NCBI RefSeq assembly: GCF_025118155.1
Contig: NW_026251405.1
Span: 62,001-126,000 of the forward strand
Reading direction: 5' to 3'
DNA length: 64,000 bases
From: Cokeromyces recurvatus
Lineage: Eukaryota; Mucoromycota; Mucoromycetes; Mucorales; Mucoraceae
Each line of letters begins with the position of its first letter. Position 1 is the stretch's first letter. Below the pieces are notes generated by a model, which saw only the letters and a list, made by a program, of their open reading frames with translations, searched no databases and was not told the DNA's origin. The position numbers and the translations under genes were made by a program. Positions 24,025 to 33,884 of the stretch are shown here, piece by piece.

Positions 24025-26621
24025 ATGAAATCCTTTTCTGTATATAAAAAAAAGAAAGTAATAATATACTTATCTTTCTATTTTATATTATAATAGTTAG
24101 AAGGTTTAACTTGGGATAATGAGCATAAACGAAATATTGAAGATAAATATTGTTATTGTGGTAAAGGAATCAAAGAGTAAGTTAAATGAAGATTTTAGTA
24201 GTGAAATAAAAATAATTAAAGCAAAATTATAAAAAAAAACACTCTCTTTATTACAAATAGAGATCAACCTATGATTCGTTGTGATAAATGCAAACAATTC
24301 TTTCATCGAGGTAATTGACATTATATACTTAAGATCAACAAGTATTGAAGACTGCTTTTTGTTTTTTGTTTTTAAAGATTGCATTAATTGTATGGTTAAA
24401 CCTTTGTTATTTGGAGATACATTTGGTGTTTTTAATTGTTCAGTATGTAATGAAGGACCAGAAACATTTCAAAGAAAAGGATTAAGCTGGATCTCTATTG
24501 TTCATTTAGTTATTTATAATTTGATAAGAAACGCACAAATAGAGGATGAGAAAAAACCCAAAAAAGACAGACGAGATCATTATTACTTTCGCTGGAAAGA
24601 AGACGTATGTGCGTTTATTGATAATTATTGGGATTATCTTATACCTGATAAGCAAAGTAAGAAATAAAGGGAGGGAAGAAAAAAAAACAAACAAACCAGA
24701 CTATATGTTGATTTGTTTATTTTAGGATCTTTAACTTGGAATAATACAATCGCAAGTGTTTTATCAACTCATAGTAATATATTTCTGTCAGGCTTGGAAA
24801 AATTTCATCAGAGTGGTAAGTTGATTATAGATGTAAATAGAGAAGAATATGTGTTTAATTGACTCCTTTTAGCTTGGTGGACACTTCACAAGATAGAACC
24901 ACCATCAAGTGAAAAGAAGTCAAAGGCAGCAGCAAAGTTAAAACCAAATTTAAAAAAACCGTTAAAAAGAACGAAAATAGAAAACGATAATTTACCGAAA
25001 CAAAAGAGACTAAAGAAAATAAAGAAAGAACAAAGAAAAGAAGAAGAAGAAGACACAGATTTATTAGACTTTAGTTCACTGTCAGAATTATCCTCTGCTA
25101 ATGAATCATCTTCAGAAACTGAGGATAAACCAACTAGAGCTTTTAAAGAAAACATGGCAAAGAAAAAAAAATCATCCAAAGAACAAAATACAAAACCAGT
25201 AGTTAAAGTAAAAGAAGAAGAGCAACCTGTTGCTTTAGCTTCATTTGGTTCACCATCTAAACTTATATCTGTAAATATGTCTCAATCTAGCATACCCTCA
25301 GTTTCCCCAAACCCTTCACTATCGCCTTCATCAACTGTACAAACATTGCATACTACTCCTAACTTATCCCCATCTGTCAGTATAACTACAGAAATTCCAA
25401 AATCTCAAGAAATACAATTAATTTCAGAATCACCTTCATTGCCTCCTCATGAAGAGTCTATACCCATTACTTCTACTCCTCAATCAGTTAAGACAAGTAC
25501 CCATACTACTTTGCAAAACTCTTCATTAGGCACCTCAGCCCTTACACCACAGGGAGAATGGTTACTTTTACAAAAGCTTGAGCGATCCTCTAAAAATTTA
25601 ACATCTGCTGCTCATCGATATAAACGTAAATTAGCTGTACGTAGATTAAAACGAAATTTAGGTATCAAACTCTTTGATATAGATCAGCATCTTGTAAATC
25701 TATTAAGAATGCCAAAACATAACTTGGAACCTATTTCTAAAGAAACTATTATCCAACCCGCATCTAATCAATACATAGAGCAGCAACAAGATGATCAACA
25801 GCAATTACTTGATAAAATCACATTTACACCTTATACATCCTCTTTTGCTTCTCGACTCTATGGTTCAATTCGTCAATGTAATACAATTACTCGAGAAGAA
25901 CCATGGCTATCATCTTGGAATGGTCGTAAATTACGTCCTTTCATAAGACGTGATTTTCAGAGTAAACCAAAACGTATGCTTTTATTAGGACAAATCAAAG
26001 CTTGTAAAGGAAAACCTATAGCTAAGGGAGAAAAAGAACCGAGTGGTATAATAGAAGGTGAAAGTATTGACTATGTTTATTTTCAGAAAGAGCATTTAGA
26101 ACAAGTAAACAGGTTATTAAGTCGATCCTTTTGGGAGGGCATTGATGTTTCAGAATCTTTGTTATTTCCAGAATTCAGTATTGTAGCACTCTATAAACGG
26201 CATGTTATTGGATGTGCTTTTATGACACCAGAGGCATATATCACTTATTTTACAGTTGATCCTGGATGGAGAAATGCTAACATAGGACAGTAAGTAGAAT
26301 ATACTGCTAACAAAATACTATAATATTTATTTATTTATTTTTTCAAGATTTATGCTATATCACTTATTTCAAACCGCGATTGGTAAAGATATAACACTTC
26401 ATGTCTTTGCAAATAATAATGCTATGGTAAAGAGAGAGAAGAAGAAATATAAATTTATTATATATGTGTGTAAACTTATTCTTTTTTTTAATAATTTACA
26501 GATTTTATATCAAAAGTTTGGATTTAAACCTGAAGAATTTATAGTCAACTTTTATGACAAATATTTACCTGCTGATAGTTCTTTCAGTAAGAATGCATTC
26601 TTTTTACGTTTAAGAAGATAA
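24025..26621 (+). CDS. KAT14/ATAC2-like acetyltransferase with PHD-like finger
   Basis: GNAT-family acetyltransferase matching KAT14 (CSRP2BP/ATAC2), a subunit of the metazoan ATAC histone acetyltransferase complex. Exons: 24025-24039, 24097-24176, 24261-24310, 24378-24656, 24726-24815, 24873-26289, 26348-26426 and 26502-26621, 709 residues in frame. The N-terminus has a PHD-like zinc finger (YCYCGKGIKE, MIRCDKCKQFFHRDCINC, CSVCNEG) and a KAT14-type block ending in AWWTLHKI. The middle is Lys-rich then Ser/Pro-rich. The C-terminal GNAT domain has FWEGIDVSESLLFPEFS, YFTVDPGWRNANIGQ (acetyl-CoA loop), DITLHVFANNNAM, ILYQKFGFKPEEF and NAFFLRLRR, nearly the animal C-terminus. The 15-nt first exon is the weakest part but is in phase. 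It is probably nuclear. Confidence 0.9.
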
Positions 26622-26909
26622 TAAAGTTTCATTTTTTGTGTTACGATTTATATACTGTACAACTTGATAACCCTTACACAAAAGTACAAGTTCTTTGTAA
26701 AAGATTAGAATATGTAAATCAGTATAATATAGATGTACATACATCTGTACAAAATAAAATCAAGTTCATGATGACAATAAGATCTTGATTTACTTGTTTT
26801 TATTATAGCATACATTTTATAATTATTCCCCTTTCTTTTTTTATAGAGGAATATCACTTAAAAATATATACTCACTAAAATGAATCGAATTGAACTAAAC
26901 AAGTATATA

Positions 26910-27045
26910 CAGTGCGTCCGCCGTCAATTGGACAATTTTTTGAAAAAGCTGGTCAAATTTTTGAATAAATTTGCCCACTTTTTTGAAACTCAATTGGTCA
27001 TTTGTTTGAAATTCATTTGGTCATTTTATTTAAATTCAATAGATC
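26910..27045 (+). repeat. Left TIR of element B, with ~22-bp internal array
   Basis: Inverted copy of 28485-28620. Within it a GGTCA-like core recurs at 26930 (GGACA), 26951, 26973 (GCCCA), 26996, 27019 and 27042 (GATCA), spacing 21-23 bp. Each core is followed by a T-rich stretch, then TTGAA or TTTAA. The array probably represents repeated transposase-binding sites (inference). Confidence 0.92.
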
Positions 27046-27296
27046 ATTTTTTTGATCATTTTATCTGAGGTATATTTTGTTACTTTTTTTTTATACCATT
27101 ATTTCGAGATTATTTTTCAAATGAGCATGAATATTTTTATGAAGATGGTGCTGGTAATCTCATTGATGAACAGGGCGAGCAAGCAAAAGCATATGTTGAA
27201 GAGAAGTCATTTCGTTTGAAAAGATTAACAGATCTACGAAAATACATTAAGAACAAGGATCTCCAATTTGAAACGATCAGTTCAGACGATACAGTC

Positions 27297-28427
27297 ATGA
27301 AAGAGGCTAGTCCAAAGAAAGAAAGACCTCTTGAGTATAACATTTATACAATGGAAGACCGTAGACGTTACTTTTATTTTTTGAAAGAAAAACTCATGAG
27401 ACCAAAAGATGCGGCCATAGCCGCAAATGTAAATTATAACACAGCGCGCAAATGGAAAAAGGCTTACGAGGATGATCCGGAAAGGAAGATTCCTATCAAA
27501 AAGACGAATCTGAATCCCAACAGACCAGTCAGTCAACTGAACGAAGCTCATAAAGTTTATCTAACCAGTTTTTTTGATGATGACTCAACTGCAACAATCC
27601 AGGACGCAGTTGAAAGCTTGACAGCCAACTTTGCTGGCTTACAAATAAAAAAAACAAGAGTAGCCGAGTTCATGAAGGAAGAATGTAATCTCAGCATCAA
27701 ACTTATTAACCGACACCCTCTTGCCAGAAACGATGATAAAAATCTTAAAGCTCGTGCTGAGTGGGTTGAGAAATTGATCAGCAATGGCGTCAATTATCTC
27801 GACAATTGTATATTTGTTGATGAGTCCGGGTTTGACATTAATATGCGTCGTAGTCGTGGTTGGTCACAGCGCGGTACGAAAGCAACTACCACAACTCCCT
27901 CCACCAAGGCTACCTCACATACTGTTCTTGGTGCAATATCAGCTAATGGTGTCGTCAATGTGAGTATGCGAGAATCTGGAAATGTTAAGAGAAGGAAAGT
28001 TGTAGGGGCCAAAAAGAGAAAGGCTCCTAAAGATAAATTAACTATTCCCAGTGGCACTACTGGCGATCATTATCTTTTGTTTCTTAACGATACTATGGAT
28101 ATTATGGATGAGTTCCCAGAAATGAAAGGATTTTTTATTGTTATGGACAATGCACCAATTCATGTTCCTGCTATAATTGACCCTGTAATTGTAAGTCGGG
28201 GCTATAAGCCATTATACCTTCCTCCCTACTCGCCCGAACTCAACCCAATAGAACAATTTTGGGCCATTCTTAAGGGAAAAGTAAAGCGAAGTAAACTTAA
28301 TGATGTTGAAACGCTTACTTCAAGAATTATTGAGGCTAGTGAAGAAGTACCTGTTGAGCATCTTCGAAATATTATTCAACATTCCATAAACCAATTTAGT
28401 AATTGCTTAAATAAGGTCCCTCTATAA
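27297..28427 (+). CDS. DD34E Tc1-like transposase of element B
   Basis: Cut-and-paste transposase. The frame is open from 27069 but its first in-frame ATG is at 27297, giving 376 residues. The upstream open part still encodes a module conserved in the other copies (YFYEDGAGNLIDEQG), so the true start may lie in an upstream exon or use another mechanism. Domains: helix-turn-helix (RPKDAAIAANVNYNTARKWK), linker with FFDDDSTATIQDAVESL, catalytic Asp in IFVDESGFDINMRR, second Asp in FIVMDNAPIH and Glu in PYSPELNPIEQFW. There are 34 residues between the second Asp and the Glu. All three catalytic residues are present, with no stop or frameshift. Confidence 0.9.
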   Translation: MKEASPKKERPLEYNIYTMEDRRRYFYFLKEKLMRPKDAAIAANVNYNTARKWKKAYEDDPERKIPIKKTNLNPNRPVSQLNEAHKVYLTSFFDDDSTATIQDAVESLTANFAGLQIKKTRVAEFMKEECNLSIKLINRHPLARNDDKNLKARAEWVEKLISNGVNYLDNCIFVDESGFDINMRRSRGWSQRGTKATTTTPSTKATSHTVLGAISANGVVNVSMRESGNVKRRKVVGAKKRKAPKDKLTIPSGTTGDHYLLFLNDTMDIMDEFPEMKGFFIVMDNAPIHVPAIIDPVIVSRGYKPLYLPPYSPELNPIEQFWAILKGKVKRSKLNDVETLTSRIIEASEEVPVEHLRNIIQHSINQFSNCLNKVPL

Positions 28428-28484
28428 CTTTCCCTTAACATTATATAAAGTATAATAATTTTCAAAAAAAAAAAAAAAAAAAAA

Positions 28485-28620
28485 GATCAATTGAATTTAA
28501 ATAAAATGACCAAATGAATTTCAAACAAATGACCAATTGAGTTTCAAAAAAGTGGGCAAATTTATTCAAAAATTTGACCAGCTTTTTCAAAAAATTGTCC
28601 AATTGACGGCGGACGCACTG
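28485..28620 (-). repeat. Right TIR of element B
   Basis: Reverse-complement partner of 26910-27045, one mismatch over 136 bp (TTGATC here against TAGATC on the left). It is preceded by a poly-A run at 28465-28484. Confidence 0.92.
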
Positions 28621-28790
28621 TAAGAATGGAAAGAAGCGATTATATACACATATATATTTGTATATATGTATATGTGTATGGATACACAAAGGGGATGTAA
28701 TCTCATAGGGCCATATCGTTCATTTTGAGCTTATCTTTTCTATATTGCTTTAATGACCTTTTTTTTTTTTAATCGTCTTTATTTGTTATA

Positions 28791-28946
28791 CAGCCAGTAC
28801 GATGGATATTGTCACCAATTAGCAAATATTTACCGACAGTTGAGAAATAATTGTCGCAAAAGAAATTTCAATTTGTCGTTTTTATTTTTGTTGATTGTCG
28901 TTTTAGGGAAAAGCGTATTGTCGCATCAGATTAGCTTAAATTGTCG
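28791..28946 (+). repeat. Left end of element C with TTGTC array
   Basis: TTGTC occurs at 28809, 28851, 28873, 28895, 28918 and 28941. The missing position near 28830 holds a diverged copy (ACCGACAG); at the right end the matching position still reads TTGTCGG. The spacing is therefore 21-23 bp over seven sites. Confidence 0.85.
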
Positions 28947-29004
28947 TAGTGTTTTCCTCTTCTTGAGCTCTTCTTTTTGTTTAATACATTTTTTTGTTTT
29001 TAGT

Positions 29005-29660
29005 TTGAGTTGTGGAGAGGTCTTTTCTATTACGAAGATGGGCACGATAACCTGTACGACAAGAAGGGTATGATAGTTTATGATCCAATGGAGGGTGTTC
29101 TAACTGAGGTAACCCAATCCTAATGTGGTTCTTGAAAGACTAACCGATCAAAGCACTTGGAGAAAATTAAAACCACCTGAGAAGATTGCTGTAGAAAACA
29201 TAGTTAAAGTAATGCTAATTAAGCCGGCAAAGAATACAGAAAGTACCGTGACAGGCAACGAGATGACTTTATTGATAGAATGATTGAAAGTGCTCAAGAA
29301 AGAGGCCTAGCTACCCAGTTCGCTAGAGAACTTGGGATCGAACCATGTGTGGCTCAAAGATGATGGAAAATGTACAGAGAAACGGGAGAAGTGCCTTACA
29401 AAAAGTCTTCTATAAGTTCTGGTCCTCAGTCTTCTTTCACCAACGATCACAACAAATTTTTGAGGAATCTAGTGGGCGATGAACCCCTTCTAGATTGATA
29501 TGGATGAAATAATGAGGGAGGTTAGCTGAACAATTCGAAAATTTTAGCATCTCAAAATCTCAACTCAATAATTACCTTCAGTCTTTACATATATAACTAT
29601 ACTCAATGATCAATACCCAAAGAAAATTCTCCTTGGAGAAAATTGTGTTGAAAAAAATTG
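29005..29660 (+). pseudogene. Decayed transposase of element C
   Basis: Fragments in changing frames with many stops. They include an N-terminal YYEDGHDNLYDKKG (about 29015), KLKPPEKIAVEN (about 29170), a helix-turn-helix-like RMIESAQERGLATQFARELG (about 29275) with MYRETGEVPYKKSS, and NDHNKFLRNLVGDEP (about 29440). The order matches the N-terminal half of the element B transposase; no catalytic DDE half is recognisable. Non-functional. Confidence 0.8.
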
Positions 29661-31989
29661 TGTTGACAAAAAAATCACTAGTTGGAAAACCAAAGTTAGT
29701 TTGTTTCCAGATAGAATAATGAGTACTTATGATAGCAAGGCTTGAAACAACTTCAAGTTATACCCTAAAGATGAACAGTCTTTTGTACAGCAATTAGATT
29801 ATGAATGCTCTTTATGAATGTTGGCTAGTTTTAGTCTTATTCTGGTAGTTTACATTCTAGTGATGCTGAATTTATTTAACCACACATAACTTACCTTGAG
29901 AGGAAAGAAATCTTAGGGAAAATATACAATAATCTTTTTAATATTTATACACTGTGCTGCTATAGTCTTTCACCACTTTTTTCATATACGCTTAATTATT
30001 AAATAATATTAGAGAAGCAACTTTATTATAAAACGATTTTTATTAATTTTTTTTTTTTCATTTTTGTTAATATTATAAAAAAAGATGCTTTTCTTAGTTC
30101 TCAGATCTCTTTAAAAGAGACTTGATACTAACAGGATTAACCACGAGAAGGTGAAAGCATATCTAATCCCAAAAATAATATTACAACCCATACAAATTGA
30201 TACAGGCTGTAATTTTTTCTTCTCCCTCTAAATTTCTACTTGAAAGATAAACGTCCAGTTTCAACTAGTAGACACTTGGCAAAGTCCAACCTGGCCCAAG
30301 CCTTGCTAGAAGAAAAAGATAGGATTCCTCACTTCCTACCCCAATAAAAAATACAGTTGGATGTAAGTTTCACTGGAAGCCGGGCTAAACATTCTGACCT
30401 GTAGCGTGGCGAAGTGGAAGGAATCCAGATATATGAAGTGCACGACCTGACTATTGTTTACCTGAGAATGTCCCTTCTTTGACCCCTAGCATCTACTTTT
30501 GACTTAACAGTAAATACAAGTTGGGATTCTTCAACTAAATAAATAGATGAAAAAACCACGGTCAGAAACGTAAGCTGTGCATCCTTATCTATTTTTATTT
30601 TATAAACAGCAACTAGATAAAAATAAAAAGAAGGAAAAACCTCCAAAAAGAAAAACAGAAAAACTAAACCTTGAGATAAGCCCTTTCAATGGTGCAGACA
30701 AAGAGTACGCTAATCTCCCTAAAAAAGGAACAGGTTTACAATTTCCAACCCCAAGTATCCTTTTTATTTCCCTCCTCCTTTGGAAATAAATCAAACTTGA
30801 GCAGTCAAAATTCGATAAGGTCCCATCAATTATCTAAGGTTGCAATAACCCAAGGTGAAGGCGGATATGCATGTAGTAACCAAAAGAGAGTCTAGGCCCT
30901 CCCCTTTAGCCATGTTATAAACGGACAGTTCTACAAACTCAAGTAAGCCAAGCTATGTGACTTGAGCACACTTCATAACCCTGACAATGTCTACCCGTAG
31001 TTTCAAGTAAAAATAAAGAAGAATAGGAAAAATAAAAAAAGCTAAAGAAAAAGAAGAAGAAGAAAAGGGAAAAAAACAAAAAATGTACTTTTTTTTTATA
31101 GTAAAATTCAGGAGAAAAAAAATAAACAAAAAGAAGGAGAAGTTATTAAAGTTAAATTTTAGCGTATTTTTTTTGTTTTTAATTTACTTTGCGATAAATC
31201 TTCTCTCCTGCCTTTCTCCTTTTCTTTTTTTTCTCTTTTCTTTTTAATACTTTAGAGATAAGTTTTGCCTTTTATTTGAATGTAGTAAAGCATTACTGCC
31301 TTCTTTGAAAGTAAGCAAGAAAGTAAGAAAGTAAGAAAAAAAAAAGAAGATGTTTGTTTACTTTTTTTATATGTATTTATATTCATGTGAATATATTGAG
31401 CATTCTTGTAAAGAAATTAAGCCAAAACTAGTCAAATTCAGTTACACGACAGAGCATGATGTTCATAGATAAGCTATCAATAATATAAAAAATGGTATTT
31501 TATACAACAGTTTTATTTTTATTTTTAGACACACACACAATCTAGACGCTTTTTTTTCTTACAATTAGTTTTACAAGATGTTCTCTTTTAGCTTTGTTGT
31601 AGAATGCTTTTTTTTTCAATTGTACAAGATACTCTTGGCGGTTCATGCATTTTAAGTAGTTAAGCTGTAAGCTTTCTTATTACTGTATTATGGCAATTGA
31701 GCTCTTTTTTATGATGATCGTGATAACAAGGCTTTTTAGATTTTGATCAGTTTGAAAGGAATAATGGCTTTGAAGAGAAGAAAGAGATAGAGTTTCAAAG
31801 AGTGTACAAAAGATAATACGATGAAAAAAAAAAAAGATATGATATTTTTTATTTCATATTCAGGCTTATAATTTGTCCTGTATTATGTAATTCATCTTTT
31901 ATAATATTGCTTATGCTTATATCCAGAGCTTGTTCTCTAATAAAATTATATAAAGAGCCTCTCTAAAAAATTTCAATAAAATTACAAAA

Positions 31990-32063
31990 AACCTTTGCGA
32001 CAATTATTTCTTAACTGCCGACAAATATTTGTTAATTGGCGACAATATCCATCGTATTGGCTG
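31990..32063 (-). repeat. Right terminal inverted repeat of element C
   Basis: Pairs with 28791-28862 in inverse orientation. Read on the minus strand, TTGTC occurs at distances 19, 40 and 61 from the end, i.e. every 21 bp. Confidence 0.88.
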
Positions 32064-32065
32064 TA

Positions 32066-33839
32066 TAGTAAAATAGTTAAATTATATAATTGTTTGTAGC
32101 CTAAATATTCCTGCTATATTGGCTTTTAAAAATATCTATGTGTATCCTTTTTTTTTTCTTCAGCTGTACACAGTTTTCATTTTTATTTTTATACAAATAG
32201 GTTCGGTAAGTTTAATTTATCTGTCTACTATGAGAGATACAAAGCATTTTAGTTGGTATATTCTATATTCAATTTTATTGTATATATACAAGTATCTTAA
32301 TTATCATGTTCTTTGCTGTATCTCATCATATACATAACACTATTGATTGCTATAGGAGGTTATATCGAGGAAAAAGATGAAAAAGAGAACGTTATACTAA
32401 AAGTATTTACTAAGATATAATATTAGTCTGTCTCCAATCTATATCTTGGGAGCTATACATCTGCCCTTGATTTAACAAAATCTATTGGGATTACGATAAG
32501 AGCCCTCTATTTTTTCTTTATCTATTACTTCAAAATACTAGAAAACAGACGTTGGTAACTTTAATTAAGCGTATTACTGAGCATTTACTTTATTAATGAG
32601 CAGTTGAACACAAATTAAATAATTAACTATTGCTAACTTGATATAGCTTAGATGATGGTAGACAGTGATATCAAATGTTTTTTTTTCTTAACTTATTGTA
32701 TTTATTCTATTTTATTACTATGCTATTTTTCATTAAAGGCATTGACTATTTTATTACTAGAAGTGGGAGAGAAGAAAACAACAACAACTATAAGATGTGA
32801 CTGTAAAAGGTACTTGTATTCCCACTGCAAAGAAGAGATGTTTTAAGGACCTTACAATACTTATTTATTTAAACTATTTTATTTATTAAAATGTAACATA
32901 AAAAGCCATATGCTATATTGCTTATATAAAAAATTATATGTGTACAAAAATCGATTTTTTTAAATTATTTATGCTTCATCCTAAAGACTTGGAAAAGACT
33001 AGACTATTTGCATCTGTAACAATTAATAACAATTTTAATTATGATAATAACATGGCCGATACAAAATACTACGGTCAATAATATACTTACTTCAAATAAC
33101 AATCAGAGTATTACTTTAATATGAGTTTTTTACTGCTTTTATTTTTATTTTTTATTTTTATTTATTTATTTTTTTTTTTTTTTAATTGGAGCTATGAATG
33201 AAAACTTGAACGGTCTATTAACTTTAGTTATTATTCGATATCTTTAATACTATTTATACAAGGAGTGAACAAAGGGCAATTTTGCTTAGAGTTTCTATGC
33301 TCACTGAATAAAGATACTGATTTATGGTACAATTCACTTCATTTTACTAGATTTAACTATTTAATTGATTTAGCTTGAATTATATTTTCCCTGAAAGTTA
33401 AGACTACTATAACCTCGTGACATGTAAAAAAAAAAAGAAAAAAAAAACTAATTTGTAACCATTAGAAACAGGCAAATTATATATCCATCAAATGTATACA
33501 ACTGATGAAATTTTATTATTGTTGTTTGCAATAGTTCTTTCATTCCTAATGTTTTCTAACAAATGAAGAAGACTTATTATTAATGAATACTATCATAAAA
33601 TTGCTCATTTATTAAAAGAAGATAATTTAATCTAAAACTCGTCTTCCCTGGTACAAACACGAAGTTTTCTTATTTGAAAGATTCCCATTACAAATATAAC
33701 AGTATCTCAAATAAAATAAAGTTATTCTTGTTTTCTTTTTATATTATTTTAAAGAGGCATCAGTGTTTAGATATATAAAGTAAAATAAAATAATTGATTT
33801 TTATTTGTATATTCTGATTTTAAAAACTCTTGGCGCTAC

Positions 33840-33884
<45 letters not shown>

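Larger units (their letters stand above)
26910..28620 (+). mobile_element. Tc1-like DNA transposon B (nearly intact)
   Basis: 1711-bp element with a TA target duplication (26908-26909 and 28621-28622) and 136-bp terminal inverted repeats starting CAGTGCGTCCGCCGTCAATT. I see a single mismatch between the two arms. The interior holds one long transposase frame. The near-identity of the arms and the undamaged catalytic motifs point to a recent insertion. It lies about 290 bp downstream of the KAT14-like stop. Confidence 0.95.
28791..32063 (+). mobile_element. Tc1-like transposon C, decayed, 3.3 kb
   Basis: 3273-bp element defined by inverted ends and a TA duplication (28789-28790 and 32064-32065). 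The left end starts CAGCCAGTACGATGGATATT; the right end reads CAGCCAATACGATGGATATT on the other strand. The arms match over roughly 70 bp with scattered substitutions. The left part holds a decayed transposase. About 2.3 kb (29700-31985) has no recognisable coding content and is long for this class, suggesting captured or nested DNA. Confidence 0.88.

Noticed and set aside
26880..27068. ATG frame at the left end of element B
   Set aside because: Starts outside the element and runs through the terminal repeat; the mirror frame at the right end shows it is a TIR artefact.
30577..30895. Short Lys/Pro frames inside element C
   Set aside because: No family motif, no splice partners and overlapping frames on both strands of similar length.
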